Shown here in pieces: positions 9,694-19,139 of a stretch of 64,000 nt of DNA. Position numbers and translations under genes: made by a program. Source of the stretch: Lachnospiraceae bacterium GAM79 (lineage in GTDB: Bacteria; Bacillota; Clostridia; Lachnospirales; Lachnospiraceae); contig AP018536.1 in assembly GCA_003584705.1 (NCBI GenBank), forward strand, positions 1,798,001 through 1,862,000, written 5' to 3'. Each line of letters starts with the position of its first letter. Position 1 is the first letter of the stretch. The notes under the pieces were generated by a model. That model did no database searches. It was not told the DNA's origin and saw only the letters and a program-made list of their open reading frames with translations.

Positions 9694-10929
9694 TTATACA
9701 ATCACAATCGGCGTCCGATATTCATTCACCATTTCCGTCTGGTTCTTTAAGGCCAGATTTCCCAGATAGATCTGATTGCGGAGGATATCCAGATCCAGCA
9801 TCCGCAGAGATTCGGGAGAAAGCGTCTGTCTGGCGTCAGCCAGGCTGGTGACGAGAGGAATGGAACTGTTCTTTTTGATCTCGGTAAGCAGTGGCGTCGC
9901 ATTCTTGCGGAAACCCAACACTCTGGCGTAAGAGATATAGTCTTCCGACTTGCAGGTCTCGAATTCTTCCTTGGTCATATTCAGCAAAATATGAAGCAGA
10001 CATCTGCTGATGCGGGTGTAGGTCATATCCTTACTCTTGAGCAGATCACAGAAAGAAGTGTAACCTACGAAGGAAGGCAGGGTATTGCGGATCCGGTCGG
10101 ACAGATCCGAAGAAATATCCTGATACTTGTCGTAGCCCACAGAGTATTCCGTCAGCAGCTTGTATTGCAGTGCTGCGGAAAAATCATCGGCAAACAGAGG
10201 CTTTTTGTGAGACAGAGAATCTATCATCAATGCATAGGCACTTTCTGGCATCTGGGCAGCCAGATAGGATAGATCATGCCCGGCGGCCACCGACTGGCGG
10301 ATAGCAATGGCGGAACACTGATTGGTGCCGAGACGTTTGTCGTGATAATCCGCACCGACTCTGGTGGTAGTGAACGGTGAGATCTTGCTGCTTCTGGACA
10401 TCAGAGCTTTGAGATATTCAATTCCCAATATATTATTAGGAGAGGAAAGAACGTCCTTATCATTGCTTAAGGAAGGCGCGTATTGCAATAACGCCCAGGT
10501 CCTGGCAATGGGGAAGGACATTCCCTTACGCATATTGCAGCGCAAGGATTCCACGTAAGGTTCCGGTTCCGTATAGAAAATCTCAGCGATCCGTGACAAG
10601 ACTTCAATGTTGCCGCACTCACTGCCAAAGCACAGATTTGTGGTCACTCCCAGTTTGTCGAACAAGGCAACCGAGCCCTTGGCAAAAAATTCCGCACTGG
10701 AGGCAGCATAGCAGGTGGGCAGTTCCAGCACCAGATCTGCACCGTTCACCAGAGCCATTTTTGTACGGGTGAACTTATCTAAGAGGGCAGGAGCACCCCG
10801 CTGCATGAAATTACCGCTCATGACAATGATCGTATAATCGGCATCATTGGCCTCTTTGGCATGCTGTAATTGGTAAGCATGACCATTATGGAAGGGATTA
10901 TATTCTGCGACAATACCATTGACCTTCAT
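9694..10929 (-). CDS. tmcAL: tRNA(Met) cytidine acetate ligase (YlbM/TmcAL)
   Basis: 411 residues. The N-terminus MKVNGIVAEYNPFHNGHAYQL contains the nucleotidyltransferase HxGH motif (here FHNGH), and VMSGNFMQRGAP and DLVLELP are family landmarks. The family acetylates the wobble cytidine of elongator tRNA(Met) from acetate and ATP. The start at 10929 is chosen over a longer frame because AAAGGAG lies 6-8 bases upstream and the family begins at MKV. It is transcribed divergently from pta, whose product supplies or uses acetyl phosphate; co-location with acetate metabolism is suggestive but may be chance. Confidence 0.93.
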   Translation of the reverse strand: MKVNGIVAEYNPFHNGHAYQLQHAKEANDADYTIIVMSGNFMQRGAPALLDKFTRTKMALVNGADLVLELPTCYAASSAEFFAKGSVALFDKLGVTTNLCFGSECGNIEVLSRIAEIFYTEPEPYVESLRCNMRKGMSFPIARTWALLQYAPSLSNDKDVLSSPNNILGIEYLKALMSRSSKISPFTTTRVGADYHDKRLGTNQCSAIAIRQSVAAGHDLSYLAAQMPESAYALMIDSLSHKKPLFADDFSAALQYKLLTEYSVGYDKYQDISSDLSDRIRNTLPSFVGYTSFCDLLKSKDMTYTRISRCLLHILLNMTKEEFETCKSEDYISYARVLGFRKNATPLLTEIKKNSSIPLVTSLADARQTLSPESLRMLDLDILRNQIYLGNLALKNQTEMVNEYRTPIVIV

Positions 10930-11106
10930 AATGTGGCTCCTTTCGTGAAAAGAAATATACGTTATAACGAACACAAACTCTGACAAGGAATGTGAAAAAA
11001 ATAACATACACTGAAAGCGTTTACATATGCATGGTTATCAGCTTATTTTATTCTGAAAAAATAGTGGTTGTATCTGAAAATATACAATTTTGCGAACATT
11101 ATGCCC

Positions 11107-11135
11107 TTGTGTACTCCAGATGTATTTAGTATAAT
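11107..11135 (+). promoter_or_regulatory. Promoter of pta
   Basis: TTGTGT and TATAAT are separated by 17 bases, about 92 bases upstream of the chosen pta start. The 10930-11226 gap otherwise contains A+T-rich sequence and the divergent tmcAL leader. Confidence 0.65.
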
Positions 11136-11226
11136 ATAAATACATCGGTTTGTTAAGATAAAACCAAAACTTTACAGAAGTTATTTGGGAGGAAGCGGGT
11201 ATCCCCCGCCGGAAAGGAGAATGGAT

Positions 11227-12228
11227 ATGTCATACATTGACATGATTAAAGAGAGAGCAAGACTCGACAAAAAGACTATTGTATTACCGGAATCTAATGA
11301 TAAGAGAACATTACTGGCTGCTGCCCGTATCGTGGAAGAGGGCATCGCAGACATCATTATGATCGGTGATGAAGAGAAGATCATGGATGGTGCAGGCTGG
11401 CTGGAAGTTGACCTGTCCAAAGTTAAGGTAGTTAACCCTAAAACAACTCCCAAGTTGGATGACTATGTGAATTTATTATATGAAACCAGAAAAGCAAAGG
11501 GAATGACCCCCGAGAAGGCAAGAGAGATCCTGCTGAATGATTACCTGACCTTCGGTATCGTAATGGTTAAGGCTAATGATGCAGACGGTATGGTAGCAGG
11601 TGCATGCCACTCTACCGCAGATACTTTAAGACCTGCACTGCAGATCCTGAAGACTGCACCCGGCGTTAAACTGGTATCCGCATTCTTCGTTATGGATACC
11701 GTATTCAAGGATCAGGGTGAGAACGGAACCTTCCTGTTCGCTGACTGTGGTCTGAACCAGGATCCTACTCCCGAAGAACTGGCTGCTATCGCAGATACTT
11801 CTTCCAGAAGCTTCAAGTCTCTGATCGGACCTAAGCCCGTGATCGCCATGCTGAGCCACTCCACCAAGGGAAGTGCAAAGCACGCACTGGTTGACAAAGT
11901 AGTAGAAGCTACCCGTATCGCACATGAGGAGTATCCTCATCTGACTCTGGACGGCGAACTGCAGTTGGATGCAGCTCTGGTTCCCAGCGTTGCCAAGTCC
12001 AAGGCTCCCGGAAGCCCTGTAAACGGACATGCCAATGTCCTGATCTTCCCGAACCTGGATGCAGGTAACATCGGTTACAAGCTGGTACAGAGACTGGGTG
12101 GAGCAGAAGCTTACGGCCCTATGTTACAGGGTATCGCAAAGCCTGTTAACGATCTGTCCAGAGGATGTTCCTGGCAGGATATCGTCGGTGTCGTAGCACT
12201 GACCGCTGTACAGGCACAGTTAGTATAA
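11227..12228 (+). CDS. pta: Phosphate acetyltransferase
   Basis: 333 residues, the length of the short single-domain Pta class. It interconverts acetyl-CoA and acetyl phosphate in the fermentative acetate pathway. Family landmarks are ARLDKKTIVLPES, DGMVAGACHSTADTLRP, MLSHSTKGSAKH, LDGELQLDAAL and HANVLIFPNLDAGNIGYK (each below full length). The ATG at 11227 is chosen over 11221 because GGAAAGGAG ends 7 bases before it, the better spacing. It is followed by ackA, giving the classic pta-ackA unit. Codon use is strongly biased toward preferred codons, as expected for a highly expressed gene. Confidence 0.97.
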   Translation: MSYIDMIKERARLDKKTIVLPESNDKRTLLAAARIVEEGIADIIMIGDEEKIMDGAGWLEVDLSKVKVVNPKTTPKLDDYVNLLYETRKAKGMTPEKAREILLNDYLTFGIVMVKANDADGMVAGACHSTADTLRPALQILKTAPGVKLVSAFFVMDTVFKDQGENGTFLFADCGLNQDPTPEELAAIADTSSRSFKSLIGPKPVIAMLSHSTKGSAKHALVDKVVEATRIAHEEYPHLTLDGELQLDAALVPSVAKSKAPGSPVNGHANVLIFPNLDAGNIGYKLVQRLGGAEAYGPMLQGIAKPVNDLSRGCSWQDIVGVVALTAVQAQLV

Positions 12229-12251
12229 TCACTGGTAACGAACATAAACGT

Positions 12252-12273
12252 GTGCGGGATATCTGTCCCGCAC
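12252..12273 (+). other. Intergenic hairpin between pta and ackA
   Basis: GTGCGGGA pairs perfectly with TCCCGCAC around a 6-base loop. No T-run follows, so it is more likely an mRNA processing or stability element than a full terminator; it could set the pta:ackA ratio. Confidence 0.55.
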
Positions 12274-12344
12274 CGTATTCATGTATTGCCCGCACGGGTA
12301 ACATGACCTCATAGAGTAACAGATTTGAAAGAAAGGAATTCATC

Positions 12345-13541
12345 ATGAATATTTTAGTTATTAACTGCGGAAGCTCTTCCCTGAAGTTCCAGCTCATTGA
12401 TTCCGAGACCGAGAAATGCATCGCAAAGGGTCTTTGTGAGAGAATCGGTATCGAAGGAAGCCAGATCACCTATACCCCCGATGGTGGTGAGAAAGAGCAG
12501 ACTGTAACTCCCATGCCGGATCATACCGAAGCTATCCGTCTGGTGCTGGAAGCTCTGACCAATGAAAAGACAGGTGTGGTAAAGAGTCTGGATGAGATCG
12601 GTGCCGTAGGACATCGTATCGTACACGGCGGCGAGAAGTTCGCAGCATCCACCATTATCACCGATGAAGTTATGAAAGCCATCGAGGAATGCAACGACCT
12701 GGCTCCTTTACATAACCCTGCTAACCTGATCGGTATCAATGCATGCAAGAAGCTGATGCCCACCACTCCCATGGTAGCTGTATTTGACACCGCTTTCCAT
12801 CAGACCATGCCTGAGGAAGCTTATATGTACGGTCTGCCTTACGAGTATTATGAGAAATACAAGATCAGACGTTACGGCTTCCACGGAACCAGCCACTCTT
12901 ATGTATCCAAGAAGGCTGCTGAGGTTCTGGGCAAAAAGTACGAAGATCTGAAGATCATCGTTTGCCACCTGGGCAATGGTGCCAGCGTATCCGCTGTTAA
13001 GAACGGCAAGTGTGTAGACACCTCCATGGGTCTGACACCTCTGGAAGGTCTGATCATGGGAACCCGTTCCGGTGATATCGATCCTGCCATCATGGAGTTC
13101 ATCGCTCACAAAGAGGGCAAGAACATCGACGAGATCATGACCGTTCTGAACAAGAAGTCCGGTGTATATGGTCTGTCCAACAATCTGTCTTCCGATTTCC
13201 GTGATCTGGAAGCAGGTTACAACAACGGCGATGCACACTGCATCCGTACCATGAACACTTACTGCTACCGTGTGGCAAAATATATCGGCTCTTATGTAGC
13301 AGCCATGAACGGTGTAGATGTAATCTGCTTTACCGCAGGTATCGGCGAGAACGCACCTTTAGTTCGTTCCCTGGTATGCGAGCATCTAGGCTTCTTGGGA
13401 GTATCCATCAATGAGGAGGCAAACCACAAGCGTGGCGAGGAGATCGCTATTTCCACTCCTGACAGCAAGACCACTGTTATGGTAATTCCTACGAATGAGG
13501 AACTTGCTATTGCCAGAGAGACTGTAAGTTTGGTAAAATAG
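12345..13541 (+). CDS. ackA: Acetate kinase
   Basis: 398 residues, standard AckA length. It transfers phosphate between acetyl phosphate and ADP, yielding ATP and acetate. The N-terminus NILVINCGSSSLKFQL is the family signature 1, VAVFDTAFHQTMP and RRYGFHGTSHSYV carry active-site His/Asp/Arg residues, and GNGASVSAVKNG and FTAGIGENAP are the ASKHA-fold phosphate and adenosine motifs. The start follows AGAAAGGAATTC. It is cotranscribed with pta or made from its own start after the intergenic hairpin, and ends at a strong terminator. Heavy use of preferred codons again indicates high expression. Confidence 0.97.
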   Translation: MNILVINCGSSSLKFQLIDSETEKCIAKGLCERIGIEGSQITYTPDGGEKEQTVTPMPDHTEAIRLVLEALTNEKTGVVKSLDEIGAVGHRIVHGGEKFAASTIITDEVMKAIEECNDLAPLHNPANLIGINACKKLMPTTPMVAVFDTAFHQTMPEEAYMYGLPYEYYEKYKIRRYGFHGTSHSYVSKKAAEVLGKKYEDLKIIVCHLGNGASVSAVKNGKCVDTSMGLTPLEGLIMGTRSGDIDPAIMEFIAHKEGKNIDEIMTVLNKKSGVYGLSNNLSSDFRDLEAGYNNGDAHCIRTMNTYCYRVAKYIGSYVAAMNGVDVICFTAGIGENAPLVRSLVCEHLGFLGVSINEEANHKRGEEIAISTPDSKTTVMVIPTNEELAIARETVSLVK

Positions 13542-13565
13542 GTTCGACGGAACCTTAAGAATGAG

Positions 13566-13606
13566 AACACCCATCAACCGGAGGATCCGATTGGTGGGTG
13601 TTTTAC
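13566..13606 (+). terminator. Rho-independent terminator after ackA
   Basis: AACACCCATCAA pairs with TTGGTGGGTGTT, followed by TTTT. It lies 25 bases after the ackA stop. Confidence 0.85.
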
Positions 13607-13673
13607 GTATGCAAATCGAGCAGGAGAAATCCCCGTCGATGTATGGTAACGAATCAACAGAGGGAGAAAAATT

Positions 13674-14903
13674 ATGAAAAAAAATGTGATCGTAGGACAG
13701 TCCGGAGGCCCCACAGCGGTGATCAATGCCAGTCTGGCAGGTGTCTACAAGACAGCAAAGGATATGGGAGCGGATACCATATACGGTATGCGCTATGGCA
13801 TTCAGGGTTTGTTGGAGAAAAAGATCGTGGATCTGGGGGAAAAGATCCGCAACGACATGGATGTGGAACTTTTGAAGAGAACACCGGCTTCCTTTCTGGG
13901 ATCCTGCCGCTATAAGCTGCCGGAGATCAGTGAAGATAAAGCTATTTACGAGAAAATATTTGCAATTCTGGAAGAACTGGAGATCATGGCATTTTTCTAT
14001 ATCGGCGGCAATGACTCCATGGATACCATCAAAAAGCTTTCCGATTATGCAGAGACAGTGGGCAACCCGATCCGTTTTATCGGCGTACCCAAGACCATTG
14101 ATAACGACTTAGAGGGTACGGATCATACGCCTGGTTACGGAAGTGCGGCAAAATATATTGCTACCGTTACCAAGGAGCTGGTACGTGACGGCCTGATCTA
14201 TGAGATGCAGAGTGTGACTGTCATCGAGATCATGGGAAGAAATGCCGGATGGCTCACCGGAGCAGCAGTACTGGCCAAGAGTGAAGACTGTGAAGGCCCG
14301 GATCTGATCTACCTGCCGGAAGTAGCCTTTGATGTGGATGATTTTCTGAAAAAGGTCAAGAAACTGGTCGGCGAGAAACAGTCCATTGTCATTGCAGTGT
14401 CCGAAGGAATCAAGACGGCAGACGGAAGATATGTCTGCGAATTGCCTGCACCTTCCGACAAGACGGATTCTTTCGGCCATGTACAGTTATCCGGTACGGG
14501 CAAATATTTGTCTGACCTGATCATTGAAAAGCTGGGCTGCAAATCCAGAGCTATTGAACTGTCTACTCTGCAGCGCTGTGCCGGACATCTGACCTCCCGC
14601 GTGGATATCACCGAGGCTTATCAGGTAGGTGGAACTGCGGTAAAGGCAGCTTTTGAAGGCAAGACCGGTCAGATGGTGATCTTAAAGAGAGTATCTCAGG
14701 ATCCCTATATCTGCACTACGGATCTCTATGATGTGCATAAGGTGGCAAATCTGGAGAAAAAGGTTCCCCGTTCCTGGATCACGGAAGAGGGAGATTATGT
14801 GACCGCAGAGATGAAAAATTATATCGAACCTTTGATCCAGGCGGAGCTGACTCCGATCATGATCACAGGACAACCCAGACACATTATTATTGACGATCTG
14901 TAA
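13674..14903 (+). CDS. pfp: 6-phosphofructokinase, pyrophosphate-dependent type
   Basis: 409 residues, longer than the 320-residue ATP enzyme. The nucleotide/PPi-site motif reads GGNDS, with Asp where ATP enzymes have Gly104, and the catalytic motif reads PKTIDND, with Lys in place of Gly124. Both changes are known marks of PPi-dependent enzymes. The MGRNAGWL fructose-6-phosphate motif is present. It interconverts fructose 6-phosphate and fructose 1,6-bisphosphate in cytoplasmic glycolysis, using PPi and sparing ATP. It has its own ribosome site (GAGGGAGAAA) after the ackA terminator. A second, ATP-type enzyme may exist elsewhere in the genome. Confidence 0.93.
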   Translation: MKKNVIVGQSGGPTAVINASLAGVYKTAKDMGADTIYGMRYGIQGLLEKKIVDLGEKIRNDMDVELLKRTPASFLGSCRYKLPEISEDKAIYEKIFAILEELEIMAFFYIGGNDSMDTIKKLSDYAETVGNPIRFIGVPKTIDNDLEGTDHTPGYGSAAKYIATVTKELVRDGLIYEMQSVTVIEIMGRNAGWLTGAAVLAKSEDCEGPDLIYLPEVAFDVDDFLKKVKKLVGEKQSIVIAVSEGIKTADGRYVCELPAPSDKTDSFGHVQLSGTGKYLSDLIIEKLGCKSRAIELSTLQRCAGHLTSRVDITEAYQVGGTAVKAAFEGKTGQMVILKRVSQDPYICTTDLYDVHKVANLEKKVPRSWITEEGDYVTAEMKNYIEPLIQAELTPIMITGQPRHIIIDDL

Positions 14904-14956
14904 AAGAAAATGGAATAAAACAACAAATCAAATAACGATACAAAGGAGGTGGAAAG

Positions 14957-16105
14957 ATGCCGAAACACAGGAAGAGAAGAATCATGCCCAGCATAGTGAG
15001 TATTGTGCTTTTTGTAGTTTTATCTGCGCAGCTTTCCACCTTTTCTTTTTCTGTGACTGCGGCCGGGGAACACGGAGAACTGGTGGCGGAGGAGTACGAA
15101 CGATACCGGGAACGCTTTGACAGGATAGAAAAGATTGGAGATTTGGAGAACCAGGGATTCCGCCTGCTGGAGGATCAGATCTTTGTGATGCCGTTGCAAA
15201 AACTTCCGGAGGAAGCCGTAGATACGACAGAGGAACCCGGGGATGAAGTCTGGTTCTATGCGGCACTGGATACAAGGTACCACAGACTGGCGGTATTTAT
15301 CGCGGATGCTTCCGGGCAGATTCTGTACAAGACGGACCAGCTGGAAGCAAATTACTGCTATCCGGGAGAAATGCGGCAGCCGGTGAAAAAACTGGCTTCG
15401 GTTTCTTTTCAGGATGTAGACAATGACAGAGATACGGATATCATCCTGATCGTCCAGTGCCATAATGACAGGGGGGATTATCAGGAAGAATCCTACAAAG
15501 TAGGAGATGTTCTGTTCCAGGACGATGGAAACTTTTACCGTGATTATCGGATCTCAGACAAGATCAACCGCTTTGATATGAACAAGAACCCTGCCTGTAT
15601 TTTAAATTTTGTAAGAGACGGGCGTTCTACGGAATTCCTCTATACGGCGGAGACACTGGCAGATCTTCTGAACCACAATTTCAATGTCATCGAGGAACAG
15701 TCTTATACCCGTAATTTTGAAAAGCTGGGAAAATTAAAGGTGGTTCCGGGCACCTACCGGATGGCGGAATATGACGTGTTCATGATCTATCTGATCGATG
15801 AACAGGGAAATATTGTGTGGAGTTTTCAACCCATGGAGGATTACGACAATCTCTATGCGCTGAAGGGAATACAGGGAAAGGACCTGGACGGTGACGGCCT
15901 GAAGGATCTGGTGGTGTTTGCAAAATACAGCTATGAAGGAGAAAACGGGGAATTGTTGGTGGACACCGTGTGCACCATTTATTACCAACGGACGGCTGGA
16001 TTTGAGAAGGATACTGATTTTACAGAAAATTATGAATGTACGGAGGAGGATACTCTGGAGGCACTGGTGACGAAGATCCGTGCCTATTGGGGGTGGCAGA
16101 CATAA
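14957..16105 (+). CDS. Exported protein with FG-GAP/EF-hand-like calcium repeats
   Basis: 382 residues. The N-terminus has a basic stretch (KHRKRR) and a hydrophobic signal segment (about 10-34) ending in AAG. Two DxDxDxxxD-type loops, DVDNDRDTDI (about 155) and DLDGDGLKDLVVF (about 312), resemble FG-GAP/VCBS calcium loops and suggest a beta-propeller-like extracellular domain. Function is unknown. Its stop overlaps the response regulator start by one base (TAATG), so it is the first gene of a four-gene unit with the two-component system, and may be an extracytoplasmic sensor or effector partner. The ribosome site AAGGAGG is strong. Confidence 0.82.
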   Translation: MPKHRKRRIMPSIVSIVLFVVLSAQLSTFSFSVTAAGEHGELVAEEYERYRERFDRIEKIGDLENQGFRLLEDQIFVMPLQKLPEEAVDTTEEPGDEVWFYAALDTRYHRLAVFIADASGQILYKTDQLEANYCYPGEMRQPVKKLASVSFQDVDNDRDTDIILIVQCHNDRGDYQEESYKVGDVLFQDDGNFYRDYRISDKINRFDMNKNPACILNFVRDGRSTEFLYTAETLADLLNHNFNVIEEQSYTRNFEKLGKLKVVPGTYRMAEYDVFMIYLIDEQGNIVWSFQPMEDYDNLYALKGIQGKDLDGDGLKDLVVFAKYSYEGENGELLVDTVCTIYYQRTAGFEKDTDFTENYECTEEDTLEALVTKIRAYWGWQT

Positions 16106-16761
16106 TGATAAAAATATTGATCGTGGATGATGAAAAGCCAATCTGTGACCTGGTCGACCTGAATCTGTCGGCAGCAGGATATTTTTGCAAAAGTGTACAG
16201 GATGGCATGAAAGCCATTGAACTGATCGAGAAGGAAACCTTTGATCTGATCTTACTGGATATTATGCTTCCGGGAGTGGACGGTTTTGATATTATGGAAT
16301 ATATCAGACCTTTAAAGATCCCGGTGATCTTCATTACTGCCAAGGGAGATGTAAAGGACCGGGTAAAAGGCTTGCGTCTGGGGGCGGAGGATTATCTGGT
16401 GAAGCCCTTTGATGTGGTGGAACTGCTGGCAAGGGTAGAAGTGGTACTGCGCAGATTCCACAAACGGGGAGCACAGCTGTCCGCAGGAGATGTAGTGGTG
16501 GATATGGAAGCCAGAATGGTGACGAAAGCGGGCGTACCTGTGGTACTTACCAACAAGGAATACGGACTTCTGGTGTTATTTATTCAGAATAAAAATATTG
16601 CCTTATTCAAGGAAAGCCTGTACGAAAAGGTATGGGGAGAAGAATATGACGGGGACAGCAGGACTCTGGAGCTGCATGTGCAGCGCCTGCGCAAAAAAAT
16701 GGGATGGGAGAACCAGCTGGTAGCGGTATATAAGGTAGGATACCGGCTGGAGATTGCCTGA
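16105..16761 (+). CDS. OmpR/PhoB-family response regulator
   Basis: 218 residues. The receiver domain has the acidic pair DDE at 8-10, phospho-acceptor Asp in LLDIMLPG (about 52), conserved Thr in FITAKG and Lys in LVKPF (about 103). The C-terminal winged helix has the typical LTNKEYGLLVLF and LELHVQRLRKKM segments. The start is set at the ATG overlapping the previous stop because the receiver begins MIKILIVDDE. It is the partner of the kinase 43 bases downstream. The target genes are not evident. Confidence 0.95.
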   Translation: MIKILIVDDEKPICDLVDLNLSAAGYFCKSVQDGMKAIELIEKETFDLILLDIMLPGVDGFDIMEYIRPLKIPVIFITAKGDVKDRVKGLRLGAEDYLVKPFDVVELLARVEVVLRRFHKRGAQLSAGDVVVDMEARMVTKAGVPVVLTNKEYGLLVLFIQNKNIALFKESLYEKVWGEEYDGDSRTLELHVQRLRKKMGWENQLVAVYKVGYRLEIA

Positions 16762-16804
16762 GAACGAGGAATTCTTGTAGGAAAGTGGACAAGAGGAGAA
16801 AAGA

Positions 16805-18235
16805 ATGAAATTTTCCTGGAAAATTCTGCTGTGCACCATGCTGATCATGGCAGCGGCATGCGGAGCAAGCGGTTATTTTTTTGTAAATTATGTGTTTCAG
16901 ACCTCCATGGAGCGTGAGACCAGACAGGCACTGGATGAAAGTAGTATTTTGAGGTTCGCTTTTGAGACGGCAGCTTTAAATATTCCGTCCAAATATGATG
17001 TGCTCCCGGACGGAACCGTGGAACAGATCGGAGTATACCTGGAGAACAGTGGACAGCACGGCAACAGATTGCTGCGGATCAGCGATGAGAACGGTAAGGT
17101 GCTGTATGTCAGCGAAGGGTTTACCGGGGATACTTCTCTGTGGGAAGAACGCGGAGAAAATACGAGAGTGTACCGGGTAGTGCAGTCGGGGGATTCCTAT
17201 TATATCCAGACACAGACAAGGATCAATGTGTCCGACCGTCTGCTGACGTTAGAGACCATGAAAAATGTAACTGCGGTATATACGGAGAGGACGGAAGGAT
17301 TTCGGATGTATCGTCAGGTGACGGTGATCGTACTGTTGTGCAGTGGCGCTGTGATGACGCTGATCGCCTGCTGGCTGACCCGACCGATCCGGCTTCTGAC
17401 GCAGGCTACCGGCAAAATGGCGGAGGGAGAATACAGCTATCGCGCGGAGCAGATCAGTAATGATGAAATGGGACAGCTGACCGCGGATTTCAACCATATG
17501 GCAGAGGCACTGGAGCAGAATATTCAGAATTTGGAAAATGAAGTCAGAGCCAGAGAAGATTTTATTGCCGCATTTTCCCATGAACTGAAGACACCATTGA
17601 CTGCCATTATCGGTTATGCGGATATGCTGCGTTCGCGGAAATTGGATGATGAGAAGCATTTTTTGTGTGCCAATTATATTTATACAGAGGGTAAACGCCT
17701 GGAGACCATGGCACTCAGACTGCTGGACATCATTGTGACCAGACGTAAGGAGATCGATCGTAAGACCACAAATGTCTCCGGTATTTTCTCGTATCTGCAG
17801 GAAATCTATGATGAGACCAAGAACCCGGAAGATGGCAGGGTGAAGGTTGACATCTGCTGGGAAAAGGGAGAACTCTATGCCGAGGAGAATCTGTTGAAGA
17901 CTGTTTTGATCAATCTGACCGATAATGCCATCAAAGCCTCCGAGGAGGGGCAGACCGTGGAGATCACCGGAAGGCGCATGGAGAACGGTTATTATTTTCA
18001 GGTACGGGATGAAGGAATTGGCATCCCCGAGGAAGAACTTCATAAGATCACGGAAGCTTTTTATATGGTGGATAAATCCAGATCCAGGGCTCATAACGGA
18101 GCGGGACTGGGGCTTGCACTGTGCACCGCTATTCTGGAACTGCATCACAGCAGCCTGAAGATCGAGAGTACACAGGGTTTTGGAAGCTGCATGAGCTTTC
18201 TGATTCCGGATGAGGGGGTGAAGTCGGATGAATAG
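16805..18235 (+). CDS. Sensor histidine kinase
   Basis: 476 residues. TM1 is about 7-27, followed by an extracytoplasmic sensor domain of about 140 residues and TM2 about 172-191, then HAMP, then HisKA with the phospho-accepting His in FSHELKTPLTAIIGYADM (about residue 259). The HATPase domain has NLTDNAIKASEEG (N box), DEGIGIPEEEL (G1) and NGAGLGLALC (G2). It is complete, with no missing catalytic residue. The stop overlaps the next gene by 8 bases, indicating coupled translation with an anchored protein that could tune the kinase. The ligand is unknown. Confidence 0.94.
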   Translation: MKFSWKILLCTMLIMAAACGASGYFFVNYVFQTSMERETRQALDESSILRFAFETAALNIPSKYDVLPDGTVEQIGVYLENSGQHGNRLLRISDENGKVLYVSEGFTGDTSLWEERGENTRVYRVVQSGDSYYIQTQTRINVSDRLLTLETMKNVTAVYTERTEGFRMYRQVTVIVLLCSGAVMTLIACWLTRPIRLLTQATGKMAEGEYSYRAEQISNDEMGQLTADFNHMAEALEQNIQNLENEVRAREDFIAAFSHELKTPLTAIIGYADMLRSRKLDDEKHFLCANYIYTEGKRLETMALRLLDIIVTRRKEIDRKTTNVSGIFSYLQEIYDETKNPEDGRVKVDICWEKGELYAEENLLKTVLINLTDNAIKASEEGQTVEITGRRMENGYYFQVRDEGIGIPEEELHKITEAFYMVDKSRSRAHNGAGLGLALCTAILELHHSSLKIESTQGFGSCMSFLIPDEGVKSDE

Positions 18236-19055
18236 GTGGAAGAGCTGTTCTTTGGGCTTTGCGGTATCAGTTGTGGTCATTCTTGCGGCTCTGTGGGGAC
18301 CGGAATGGATCGCGGCCAAAAGTGATGAGAGACTCTTAAACAGTATTACCACAGAGGCGGTGGAAGGTGCGGAAGGATACCGTTACCGCATGAGCAGCAA
18401 TCAGAAACTATATCTTTTGGGGAGATGTCTGAGCAGTCAGACCCTGCCGGAGAGTGAACTGCGTTTTTTGACCAGAGTGGACAGTGAGGCAGGAAACTAC
18501 GGAGAAATGACGGGTACCTATGCGTTTGTAGAGAATCGTCAGCAACCGGGAGAGGGACAGATTCAGGAGGAAGCGGTATATGAGGCATGTAACAGAGAGA
18601 TTCAGATCCTGAAGGAGCAGGGAATTCTTCCCGACGAAGTAAAGGAAGTTTCGGAAGACTCTTACGAAGCGGTGATCTGCTCTGCTATCGATGTTTTGGA
18701 GCCGAGAAATAATCTCTCTGTATGGAAAATCAGCCTGTCTACGGACGTAAGGAATGCGGATAAGAGTAACCGTTTTCTGGATATTTATCTGGATGCGGAT
18801 ACCGGCAAAATTTATGAATTCTATGTCCGGACCGGACTGCAATGGGAAGACATCAATACGGATGCCATGATTGGCCGGTATGCGGAATATCTGGAACTGA
18901 CCGGTCTTGAAAAATATGAGGATCAAAATCCGCTGTTGGAGACGACGCCGTATTTTGCCAAGTATACTTTCCCGGGGGAGGAGGAAGACAGTACCACGGT
19001 GACCATTGGTTACTATGAAGGAATTCGTGAGCTTTTCCTCAAAGTAGGAAGATAG
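18228..19055 (+). CDS. Membrane-anchored extracytoplasmic protein linked to the two-component system
   Basis: 275 residues with one N-terminal helix (about 10-30) and an outward domain; no family recognised. The segment SNRFLDIYLDADTGKIYEFYV (about 185-205) resembles a PepSY/YycH-like strand-strand-helix element, which would fit a kinase-regulating accessory protein, but this is inference. The ATG overlaps the kinase stop region by 8 bases. It is the last gene of the unit; the Trp leader promoter begins about 50 bases later. Confidence 0.82.
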   Translation: MNRWKSCSLGFAVSVVVILAALWGPEWIAAKSDERLLNSITTEAVEGAEGYRYRMSSNQKLYLLGRCLSSQTLPESELRFLTRVDSEAGNYGEMTGTYAFVENRQQPGEGQIQEEAVYEACNREIQILKEQGILPDEVKEVSEDSYEAVICSAIDVLEPRNNLSVWKISLSTDVRNADKSNRFLDIYLDADTGKIYEFYVRTGLQWEDINTDAMIGRYAEYLELTGLEKYEDQNPLLETTPYFAKYTFPGEEEDSTTVTIGYYEGIRELFLKVGR

Positions 19056-19104
19056 AAAAATAAAATACGCAAAGATTTTTTTGAAAAAAGATTAAAATCA
19101 CTAC

Positions 19105-19133
19105 TTGACGTTACCACACTAAAGCAGTAATAT
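19105..19133 (+). promoter_or_regulatory. Promoter of the trp operon leader
   Basis: TTGACG and TAATAT separated by 17 bases, immediately upstream of the T-box leader. Confidence 0.7.
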
Positions 19134-19139
19134 AAACAA

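Noticed and set aside
17249..18352. A 367-codon open frame on the minus strand
   Set aside because: It lies wholly opposite the kinase gene, whose HisKA and HATPase motifs are intact; no ribosome site, no family resemblance and cysteine/histidine-rich shadow composition.
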